Below are positions 11,987 to 22,882 of a stretch of 64,000 bases of DNA, one piece after another. Numbering within the stretch: position 1 is the stretch's first letter; every line of letters begins with the position of its first letter. The translations under genes were made by a program, and so were the position numbers. Source of the stretch: Lunularia cruciata (Eukaryota; Streptophyta; Marchantiopsida; Lunulariales; Lunulariaceae); contig OX419761.1 of NCBI GenBank assembly GCA_948567375.1, positions 18,230,501 to 18,294,500 of the forward strand. The letters are read 5' to 3'. The notes under the pieces are model-generated. The model worked only from the letters and a program-made list of their open reading frames with translations. It was not told the DNA's origin and made no database searches.

Positions 11987-12671
11987 TGCAATACCAAGGG
12001 TTAGCCATATGGTCTAGATGTGAAATTCGGTTTAGTAACATCTAGAATAATGTTATACATGATGGTCAAAATAGATCAGATAGAAGTATCACCAAAAGAG
12101 TGCTTCTACTAATAGTGCAGAAACCAAAATAAACTTTAGAATCTTAAAACCAATAGCTAGACATATGATTTAAAAGTGAGAATTGGTTTGGTAACATCAA
12201 GAAGAATGTTACACATGATGGACTAAACATATCAGAAAGAGGTATCACCAAAAGGGGACTTCTACTAATAGAGTAGGAACCGAAATATGCTTGAAATCTT
12301 TGAAGGCAATTTCGGAGGCCTAACGGATGAATTAGGCCTCAAAAATGGGCAGACCCCCCTGCTTTGTCTTGTCGAGAGCTTTCCAATGGTACCTTACGTG
12401 ACAAGAAGATTCCCTAAAAGATTCTCTTCGGTCAAAGCTTGTTTGACCAACCAGATAGGACCTAGACCAGACAGGTCACCCATCCAAGTAAGTAATCCAA
12501 GGGTGGAGCTTGCTAACATGTCACCTATCTATGTCCCTAATCCTATGGTGGAGCTTCCTTGGAGTAGATCCTCTTTGTCTATATAATAAAGAGAAGGTGC
12601 TCCCTTGGGGCATCGAATGTTTGAGAGTGCAATCTGTGTTTTCTCTCTTCTCTTGTCCTCGGAGTATTACA
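11987..12671 (+). mobile_element. Solo LTR (family A), plus orientation, with 5-bp target duplication
   Basis: The element begins TGCAATACCAAG and ends CTCGGAGTATTACA, near-complementary ends with TG...CA termini. It is flanked on both sides by ATTAT (11982-11986 and 12672-12676), a perfect 5-bp target-site duplication. Most of it matches the reverse complement of 61861-62367. Near the 3' end is a TATA-like box (TCTATATAATAAAGAG) followed by GGGGCATCGAATGTTTGAG, as expected for U3/R. At 685 bp it is longer than the other copy because a segment near its 5' end is present twice (about 12000-12153 and 12154-12310, diverged). There is no internal domain, so it is a solo LTR left by LTR-LTR recombination. 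The internal sequence would be needed to say Copia or Gypsy. Confidence 0.88.
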
Positions 12672-13200
12672 ATTATACTCGTAGTTGTTCATAGCGGCTC
12701 GTAGTAGTTGTTGTTCATAACGGCTCGTAGCTGCTCGTTGCCGCCCGAAGTTGCTCATCGATGCCTAAAGCCACTTGTGCCGCTGGTCGTTGATCTTTGC
12801 CGCTAATAGTTGCTTGATAGCGCCAGTTGATTTGCATCCAAATGTGAGCCTGCATTGCAACCAGGTTTTTGCTAAATTTGTGTTTCCCTTTTGGAGTAAA
12901 ATTCCTTGACTTTCAATTAATTTCTTGGTTGTCTGAAGACGATGCAAATCATTTTCCATAACTTGTGCTATCTCCCTTGCCGCACTAATCTATGAAAACG
13001 AACCACCACACCAATGCAAAACTACAAAAAGCACGGGTTCAAATTAGTGAGAGGAGCATTTGCACATGTCATTCTCATTTGCAAATGGTGAATATGAATT
13101 TGAATAGTTGAGAGCCACTTTGGATCCGCCACAAAATTTCATAAATCATACTCTAAGAATCACACACCAAAAAAAGTAGAAACTCTCTCAAGAAGCCACC
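12672..13200. other. Degenerate GCTCGTAG-rich stretch, no gene
   Basis: Right after the solo LTR the motif (G)GCTCGTAG(T/C)(T/A)G(C/T)T and GTTCATA(A/G)CGG repeat irregularly to about 12830. Similar phrases (CTGCTCATAGCC, GCTCGTTGCC) precede the LTR at about 11885-11930. The LTR therefore sits inside a pre-existing degenerate repeat. The remainder is AT-rich without coding potential. Confidence 0.5.
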
Positions 13201-14231
13201 TCATCCCTAAACATCTATAACATAGTGTCTGATTTTTATAAATGAATGTAAATTATAAATGAATGTAAATTACATGTGATATACCGTAAAACAATTTACA
13301 AAGCAGTCATTTATTAACACCTCATCTCTTACATAGTTCACTTAAAATAATTCTGAAGTTTGTTATTTATCCCGCGTCAGACATGCGCCAAAACTATTTC
13401 TGAAACCCCCCTATGGTTTACCGCACTTCTTGTTGGTTACACATATTAACCATTCTATTTTTCGAAAGGAAACGGTAAACACACTGCAGTTTTTCCACTC
13501 ATCCACCCTCATACCGGTCACCCTTTGCAACACTCGGTTTCAATCTTGTAATGAAATGCAAATGTGCCCGCATTTACCTGCTACCGCAGGTGAGAAGGAA
13601 TGCTAATGCCAAGGGAAGAAGCGTGCGTATAACATCCGGAGCTTGGTAAGTGTGAAGGGAGTCGCTCGTGGAAAAGTCACTGGAAGCACAGGTCGTGAAT
13701 TGATTATCGATACTGGATAACAGGAGTGAGGTAAGTAGGTTTACAGTTTCACTTTCTCGAAATTTTAGGGCAAAACAAGAGAAAGTATTCAAACTAAAAA
13801 TATAACTTATGCAAAACAATGCTGTTTGTTTATTTCTGTGTATATTGAAGTTAAAATGTATTCTTTGTTTAAACGGATCAGTCAGAATATTATCAAAGAA
13901 AGAACTTACTTGAATGAACACTAATGTTCTTTTGAGGAAATGATATTAAATTCCATAAAGAAGAATTTCAGTAATTTTATTATATAAATAGAAAATATGC
14001 GTGCGTTTGGAATTTCAGTTAAAATGATAGACATCAAGGTTTAATATTGAATGAAATGAGCTAATTTATACGTTTGTTTACAAGCTTTGGAATGCTCAAT
14101 ACAAACACATTGATTCTTTATGTTTTCTGCGACTGTTATACGTAACAAACTTGATCAAGGAATAAATTTCGTTGTGAATAAATCAAAAATCTGAACTAGA
14201 GAGTACGGAAGGTAAATTCGAGGTAAAATAC

Positions 14232-14366
14232 ATGAAATTTATAATAAAGAAGAGTAAATTCATTTACTTAAATTTACAAATCTTGAATTGAAAGTATTAT
14301 TATGAAATTTTTAATAAATAAGAGTAAATTCATTTACTTAAATTTACAAATCTTGAATTGAAAGTT
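14232..14366. repeat. 70-bp tandem duplication in AT-rich island
   Basis: The unit ATGAAATTTATAATAAA... to GAATTGAAAGT starts at 14232 and again at 14302, nearly identical apart from a few bases (ATAATAAAGA versus TTAATAAATA). It is a local direct duplication with no coding meaning. Confidence 0.9.
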
Positions 14367-14520
14367 GATAGAGATGAATAGGATGATGCTAATTCCTTGT
14401 AAATAATTTTTAAATGTAAATTTTCATAAAATCTTAATTCTTCTAAAAACTATTAAATTTTCAATAACTGATATATGGATATTATATAGCTTTCATTTTA
14501 TCTATGGAGAATGAGGATGG

Positions 14521-14632
<112 letters not shown>

Positions 14633-16950
14633 TAGCTTAAGTTTTGTAGATACAATTCAATTTCACATTCATATTATATCCATTTATTTACATTTCTAGT
14701 CACAGAGATATTTCCTTTTTATAAGCAATTTATTTTGAATCTTCGTTTTAGATATATATTGTATCTGTATGAATATGCTCTAAAAATATGCATTTCTATA
14801 CTTTTGTTAATTAGTAGAAAAGGTAAAACGGGTAAAAAGTTCAAAATACCTACTAAAGAATAAAACATTGGCTATGTATTTATTGATTCTTTAATCTATA
14901 AGTTTATAGTTTTCTGTCTCTAGATGCTTGCTCAACACTTTCAGGAAACTATTAGAAACATTAGTCTTAATGCAATAGAACACGCATTTAATCATCTCAA
15001 ATCAGGTCTTGTATCTCATATTTAGTCTTAATCAAAAAAAATTAATTTGATGTTATCATGAGATTAATCTATTACATTATCGTAACATCCATGAATAAAG
15101 TCATAATTATTAACAGTACTTGTGTTGAAATTTTATATATACATAAAATTAACATTTGTTTTAAAAACATTACAATACAAAAAATATTTGGGTTTAGTTT
15201 TTACTACTACTTTCGTGTACTAACATTTCATGCAGTTTTAAATTCCGAAGTTTGTTGGCTTATTTTGTCCTTAAAAGGACAATTTCTGTTTTTTTATCAT
15301 TAATGCATATTAGGTTTTATTTGTGTATCATCACATATGATAGTCTCCAAATGTTTTTATAAAATTAAATACTTATATAAAATCAAATATGTGAATGCTT
15401 GTTTTAAATAATTAACTTACAACCCTATGTTAACTTATTATTGCTCACAAATTATTATTTTATTTCAAATATATTAAATAAAATTTACATGAAATAATTT
15501 AAATATGACTAATCAGATATCATTATTATCACACATATCTCCAGATTGTGAGAGATTTATATATATTACTATTATCCTCAATTGTAAGTTTATGTGTTGC
15601 ATTGGTATCTTTAATAAAGTTAAAATGTTAAGATAAATTTATTCTTTACTGAACTCTTTTCATGAATATCTATTTTGTGGTTTTAAATAACTACAAGTTA
15701 ACAATTATCATTATTTCTATATATATATTATATTATTTTATAATTTAAGTCTATAAATTTATTGTAAAACAATCAATCTAATGTAATAATGAATTTTTTT
15801 ATATGCAACTTGTTCCATTCTATCTGTTATAAATGAAGTTAGATAAAAAAACATTTCAATCGATAATCCATTTTGGGGTAATTAAACATCCATATGGATA
15901 AAAAATACTTATAAAATGATCATCAGTTTTTATAATGGTCTTGAAAATTTCCCCAGAATCTTTTTCGTGATATGTATTAAAATGATATGTAGTGTTATTT
16001 GACTCTAAATCAAATTTTCACGGACGAGAAACTATAAAAGAATATCATTGTGATAAGATATGCTGATCAGATTATTCTACTTTCTTCTATTTTTATACAA
16101 TAAATTTGTTTTAGAATTGTGGGTATAGTTTATTCAGTTTTTAGAATGAATATAGATATGTGAACTATCAATACATTTTATACGCATATAAATATATACA
16201 TTTTAATAGAGAATTCCTAAATGATTTAAATGAAATGAAAATACTAGATACCACAATTATGTAAAAAATACAGTGAGTATAAACACATAATCAAATTATC
16301 TACCATTATAAAATTAATTAATTAAATTCTACCATGTCACCATGTATGGTTTTGACACTTAAATTTAAAAGGAGATAGTTTACGGACCTTGTTGGGAATA
16401 CGTTTAATTTTAAAATACTTTTCCTTAATTTGGGTCAGTTTTTGGTGAGCTTTATCGAGATGATAGCTTCAAAAGCTTAATTGAAGTTAGACTATTTGAA
16501 AGTGACTAGCAAAAATGCAAATTGAAATTTATTTTGCCAAGTAAAATGAAACACCTATGAAGTGAACTTTAACTATGATAGATTTTTTTCATATAGCAGA
16601 ATATCTGAATGTAAAATATTTGGATAAATTTGTCCCTGCCATACTAATGCTACAGGTGCATCTTGACAGCCAATAGCCAACCAAAATTCTTTGATTCCCT
16701 CAGTCACTTCAAATCCCTCGAGATATTTGTCACTTAAATGATTAATGTTCTTTGTTAGAAAACAAACAAAAACTCTTTGTGAAGATATTGACTTTAAGCT
16801 ATAGGAAATATACCAAAATTATGTATACGGAAAGATACCAGGAAGGAATACATAAATCATTTGGAGTTTTGGAATTAAGCAAATGATTTCAGTTATAACA
16901 AACGAAAGATTCATAGCATTAAAATACAAATGTACGTCTAACATCGCTAC

Positions 16951-17690
16951 AAATGGTAATCGTTCACCTATCGTCCCTCCCGAATGTGCGCACACTATCT
17001 AGATGCACATCATCTCGGGAAACGTCGCAGCCAGACAGGTGACGGAGAGAGCTTGATGATCTGTGGAGATACGGACGGAGAGATTCTTCTGTTTCACTTC
17101 AGTACGACACGCTACAACGGAGGACCAGAGAACCTGACGTAAAAAGGTTGGAGGTCACCCGGTGGGGGTAGGAGCAGTCGCGAGCAGCGGGAACAGGGGT
17201 CCTTGCGGAGCGGTCTTAACTAAACTAATGTAACCTGGTTATATTTGGCGACTTGGGCGATATGTCTAGCTGCCTGGATCCGGTAGGGCGAGCCATATGT
17301 ACAGTACATGGATGCACTGCACTGAAGTCTTACCTGCTATAGTTCGTCCCGTACACGTAGAAGTCCGTGTCCGTGTCGAAACCGGAGGGGGAGTGGAGCG
17401 GAGCGGAGGTGAGGTGAGCGGTCAGAGAGAGGAAAAGAGGCTTTCGAGGCTTTTGTTCTTCAGTTTCTACTTTTGTTATCCCGCAGCTTCATATTCTTCA
17501 TTTTCACGGCACGATCGAGTGTTTCAATCGTCGGTGCTTTTTGAGGAAGGGATTGGTGCGGGAGAGGGAGGTGTTAGTGAGGAGGAGCGTCCCCTTGACA
17601 TCTCATCTTGGAGATTCGGCGTTGCAGGGTGGAAGTTGTGGTTATTTGTACCGCGGAGGTGGCAGTAGCAAGTGCGGAAGGACAGGCAAG
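16951..17690 (+). promoter_or_regulatory. SKP1 upstream region and leader
   Basis: Base composition rises in G+C at about 16.95 kb. The last ~300 bases before the SKP1 start contain G/A-rich stretches (GGAGGGGGAGTGGAGCGGAG) typical of a plant 5' leader and core promoter. I see no clear TATA box at a convincing distance. The exact start of transcription cannot be placed. Confidence 0.4.
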
Positions 17691-18704
17691 ATGTCGAAGG
17701 ATACCAAGGTGAAGCTGAAGTCCTCCGACGATGAGATGTTTGAGGTGGACGAAACTGTTGCTTATGAGTCGCAAACTGTGAAGAACATGATCGAGGACAC
17801 CGGGACTGACAACCCGATTCCTTTGCCGAACGTGTCAAGCAAGATCCTGGCTAAGGTGATTGAATACTCCCGGTATCACGTCGAGTCTCAGAAGAGTTCT
17901 GATGAGAAGCCGGCCGTTCCCGAAGACGAGATTAAGCAGTGGGATGCCGAGTTTGTGAAGGTGGATCAGGCAACTCTATTCGATCTCATCCTGGTAAGAA
18001 GTCTGTTCTACTTTTACCGGAACAATCAATCTCGGTAGATACTTTAGCAGAAGAGGCGTGTAGGCTGAAAGCGATCGAACACCTCCACAGCATCGTGCGT
18101 GGCGCCTTTATTTTGGCTGCCAAAGCGACTCCACCCAACCCTATCCTTCATGATTTGTGTTTCCCTAATAATCTCAATTTCGTGCACAAGATACACTCAA
18201 GATGAGTAGATAAATATCTAAGCTATGCGTCGGATAATCTGTGTGTTGTGAAATTTCACAATTGCTAGTTCCATTGTAGCCGCTTGTAACCTTCCGTGTC
18301 GGGGCGCGTTAAGGACATGGATACCTCTGCAGCTTATTCAGATATATGCGTACACGTGTACTGTTGATTTGCTTATGAGACGAGCGGAGGAGCGAGTGTG
18401 CAGAAGCTTTTGTTTGCGAGTATCTTTTAAACTATAGGTTTCAGGATTGTTGATCATTGGTTGTTTTGAGACTGTTCACAAGCGTCTGGCGTTCGATATT
18501 TTGATAACCTATTTGGCTGTTTGATTGCAGGCCGCCAACTACTTGAACATCAAGAACTTGCTCGACTTGACATGCCAAACGGTGGCAGATATGATCAAGG
18601 GCAAAACCCCGGAAGAGATTCGTAAGACTTTCAACATAAAGAATGACTTCACGCCAGAGGAGGAGGAGGAGGTTAGAAGGGAAAATCAATGGGCCTTCGA
18701 GTAA
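17691..18704 (+). CDS. SKP1: SKP1-like protein, SCF ubiquitin ligase adaptor
   Basis: Two exons, 17691-17993 and 18531-18704, joined in phase 0 (CTG|GTAAGA ... TTGCAG|GCC), giving 158 aa, the usual SKP1/ASK length. SKP1 links CUL1 to F-box proteins in SCF E3 ligases, in nucleus and cytosol. The N-terminal BTB/POZ-like half starts [15 protein letters not shown] and contains [17 protein letters not shown]. The C-terminal half has the nearly invariant F-box-binding segment [20 protein letters not shown], then [18 protein letters not shown]. The intron falls just before AANYLNIK, the site conserved in plant SKP1 genes. The start is supported by the [12 protein letters not shown] beginning. Residues after KVIEY (SRYHVESQK) are less typical than the rest, as expected for the variable linker. 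Confidence 0.96.
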
Positions 18705-21700
18705 GCTTGCTCTTGCACCGGTGGTAGTCACCACATTCTCACAGGATCTGTGGACTCTCGCCTATTTGGTACATCTCCATATGGCATAGTAGAGACATTT
18801 TGCCACCAGTGATCTGCAATGGTTTCTTGTGAACACCCTTGAAACATTGAGAAGCAAGTTCACTGCGCGAGGTTCTTCCTCGTGTTCAGTGTTCTTTCCA
18901 TCTGAGTTCCCCGCTTGCTCTTGTTGACGTTGCACATTGTAGCCAAAGTCAGCTATGTACATTCTCCAAACCCTGCCTTTGTTTCAAGCGTGGAATCGGA
19001 CAATCTTAACAAGCACATGGCCGTTTTCTCTCATTATGGTTGCACTCCTTGGCGCGCTGTTTCCTTGATGAATTTAATCACCCAACGAAGGTCTTGACGT
19101 GCTGGTAGTGAACCGGTCTAGGGCGATTTTCACGGAAGTAGTTGTCCAGGTACAGTAGTCTAGTCAAGCTCCTCGTTGTAAGGTTGACGTTCTCCTTCTA
19201 TAATACATTTGTAATGTTTTAGCTGAATTCTTCATGGTACATCCATTGTTTATGTATTGTGCTTTGTGAGCATTGTGTTTATGCGAAAACGAAAGAAAGG
19301 TCTATAGTACTATTATTCGCCGACCTTTGTTGGTGGATTGCTGAATAACAAGACTTTCAATTCGTTGGCTTCTCGAGATAGAACGTCCCAATGCATTGCC
19401 CACAAGGTGTGAATTTTCTTGCTGTTAGTCAGCACAACCTGCTCCACGGGTTGTCTTGTCACGATAAGCGTGTATTTCCATGACTCCTCACAGTTATGAC
19501 CAACCATATACGTGTTTCGTGCGAACAGTGGGACCAACGCAGAGGACCTGTATGAGGCTGATGCACATCTGAGCAGTGAGCCTCGTCTGATACGCGGGTA
19601 AACGCCTGCATATATTCCAGTTCATTGGCAAACGACAGGACAGGATACTAAGAAATTAAAATTTGAACTTGTACAACAATTCTTTTAGTACTCATTGTTT
19701 TATCACCTTTCCGTCCTGCTATGTTTGAATAACATTCTTTTGAAATACGATTTCAGTAGAAAGATCTGCTATGGAAGCGTAGACAGAAACGTGTATCTTA
19801 GTACTTCGGAAGTTCTTGCTAGTTAAGGTGGAGAATCTAAAGCCTGCTCAGAGGGTAGTATAAACGAGAAGCTCGTTTTGGAAACTGTGAGTCGGCAACT
19901 TTTAGTTCTGTATCAAATGACGAATGGGAGAACAAATTCTTAATGAGCTCACTTGTAGGACATACTCGAGAGATAATTTGCAAGAGCGCGATGCGAGTGT
20001 GGATTCCCGTTTTAAGTCGGGGGAATCAATACTGCTCCTGCTCACGTCTCAAATATCTTTGATGTACGCACTTCATCCACATGGGAGTCTGTTGTCTGTG
20101 CGAAGTTCCTGAGGAGTTACAGGTCCATGTAAGGCCATTAACTCCCAACGTACGGTCGAGGATATCTTTGTCCAGCATTATCATGATGGAGTGAAGGACA
20201 TGCCAGCTGCCGATTTCAATGTGTCACCCTAACAGCAAGTGATTTAAAGGTCTCGGACGGGTGTAATAGAGACAAAATACACCAACGTCTCACTCGCACA
20301 CGATCCCCGACATAAATGGGAAGAGAAGCTATCTATTTAAGTCCAGTCAAGTACAAGTTTTATACCCTTATGTGAAATCGAGGGTTTACTTTTCGACTTG
20401 AACATAGACCTTCGTGCATCTGTTGGGAGTGACTGGTGCGAATGAGAAGCACGACTGTTGAAAATATATTTCACTAGAATCTGGCTTTTAATATTCGATG
20501 TTAGCCACAATCAAGAATACTGCTTGGATATCAACAATTAAGGCGGCAACGGATGATTGTCAAACGAATCTCTTGTTGATTCTTGGGGCCATTGTAGAGC
20601 GCTTTAAATGCATAAGGATGTAGAGTACAAACGCCTTTGAAAGTGACACGGAAGGGCTAAATCCATGGGGTGGAGTACTTGGGATGAAGCCTACAGTGTG
20701 TCTTTACCACAGTGTGGAACAGCAAAGTGTGGTCAAGGTAAAACTCATTTGCAAATTGACATCAAACACCTCACCCGTTGAAGAAAGTCAGTATTACCAT
20801 AATGCAAGTGGTCCTAGAGTTCATCTGGTAAAGAGGCTCGAATTCTATTCTATCGTTCTCTTAGATGGTACATATGACGCGACTCTATTGTTACCGAGTT
20901 ATGTTTAAACTGCTTGGTAATCCATGCTTGCTTTAAACTTGTAGCTGGGTGATTGGATTGGACCACATGCAGCTTTTCCGCGATATCTATTATCCTTTTC
21001 CTTCAAGAGATGAAATTGTTGTGAACTTGACTCAACAAACAGCGCATGCCACCAAATGTTTCTTCATATCTTCAACACTCATCCACGATTTTGCGTTTGG
21101 CAGGATGGGTTGGGACTTCAGGCATAGACTCTGAAATTTGTTGCTATGTAACTTATGTAACCCTATGTAACCGCGTTTAGAAGATATCCTCTAAACACGA
21201 CTAGTAAAAGAAAATAGTATCCTCTACGTATAGACTCCAATATGATCATTATCATCTACTAAAGTTTTTCATACGGCAAGGCGTTTAGCTGGAATCCATG
21301 TGTGACACTCAATTTCTAAAGAAACACTCTGCATGAAGCCTATCATTTTAAGCTCGCGTGAATTATTGTGTTCTACAACTTCAGAGTTTCAATTCCTTGA
21401 TATTTTTAGTTCCTTCGATTCATCATTGTCAAAACTAAATGAGTTCCGTAAAATAGTGCGCTCTTTATAATAGTCGACGACTCAAACCTAGTGAGTTTTA
21501 ACACCTGAGATCTGGAAGAAACATGAGTTACATAAAGCAGTGGTTCATATTCGCGTACCCATGATCCAAGCACACATGTATTTTTGAAATACTACTTCCT
21601 CGAAATTAAGTCTTTAGAATTAAATACAAAATGCATGGAAATGAGTTGAAATGAAATTCCTCATGTGATTCTTGCTGTCGATGGAAGAGAAAGGGAAGAT

Positions 21701-22182
21701 AGGCACCACGACTCACACTGTATTCCTTTCCATAAGCAGTGAATTAGAGTTTCCTCTGCCAATGCTTTACGACGAGAATTGGATCGAGGTTTTGAGTCGC
21801 AGATCCCGTCTACCCGACTGGAAATTAGGGTACTCTTATTGCATACATCACCTCGCGCACATGTACGACAGGCGAGAACGTTTACCGATCGGAATAGTCT
21901 GTACTATTCCCTGACCGAACACTTGTTGCAGACGGGAGGTCCTCCATCGTTTTGATCAGGTTAGATTGTGGCGTGGGAAGTTTTCGCTGCCCAGTTTCGC
22001 TTCGCCGGGTGAGTAGGGAAAATTTCGCTGGAGTATAGAGTACTGCACTGAATGAGTTTCGTTTGCCGGACGGTGATTTCGTAAGGTGTCTGGAGGTAGC
22101 TGCTCGTCTGCTCCCCGCCAGTGGAAGCTGAAAGTCTGAAACAAGTGGCAGGTGATTAATATGTCGAATTCGATTGCTTTGC
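18705..22182. other. Intergenic, no gene seen
   Basis: The first few hundred bases are likely the SKP1 3' UTR. Small open stretches on both strands up to 22.2 kb show no domain, no coherent splice sites and no family resemblance. No tRNA or mobile-element ends were recognised. Confidence 0.5.
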
Positions 22183-22224
22183 ATCTTGAAGGATCAACGA
22201 TGAATATCGTTGATCCTTCAAGAT
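22183..22224. repeat. Perfect 19-bp inverted repeat (hairpin), upstream of GST
   Basis: Arms ATCTTGAAGGATCAACGAT (22183-22201) and its exact reverse complement (22206-22224) are separated by GAAT. It lies about 660-700 bp before the GST start codon. A transcript would form a stable stem with a 4-nt loop. It is too short for a usual plant miRNA precursor and has no flanking target duplication that I can see. Confidence 0.95.
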
Positions 22225-22882
22225 AGTTAATCGCGGCTTGCTGCATGAGCTTACTGAGTATGTTGCAATCAGCCGGATATGTCGAGAGGGCTGTCGAGCA
22301 GATTAGTTGGAGACAGTGCCTGGATTATGCTTTGTCTATGAGGATGAAGGGAAGGATGCCTATGACCTCAATGTTCTGCTGCGTTAATGGTCCAAGCCGA
22401 TTGTGGAAGAAGAGATTGGTAACGCAGTGGGCGAGGGGAGTCCAAATGCTTTTACAGACTCTGTACCTGGAAATATTCGCTGGAGATGTTACTTGTTGTA
22501 CACTGAGGGCCAGAGTGAGAGAAGACCGGTAGACAGAGTTTGCAATTAGTTAGCAAGCGAACTGCATCACGTGCCCTCCTGACGCTCTCCGTCAAACGTT
22601 TTACGAACCATCGCCCGTCCTATCTATCTGGAGGATGGGTGAAGCTGATAAAAATACTTTGTTTCGCAGCTTAGGCGTGGATGTTCTTTCCTGTCTTTCA
22701 GGATGGAGAATAAGTTCTTGGTTTTGTTTCGGAGGGAGGGTGAATTCGGTAGTGCTCTTTTTAAAGAATACTTAGACACCATCAGTACCGAGTAGGGGCT
22801 GTGGAACTTCCGGTCAAGAGCACCTTCAATGCTGGAATGAATGACATACCTGATTTATGACTCGGGCAGTGATTGTTTACAG

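Noticed and set aside
13574-13921. 115-codon minus-strand frame in the AT-rich island
   Set aside because: Composition is that of AT-rich DNA, there is no domain and no splice context.
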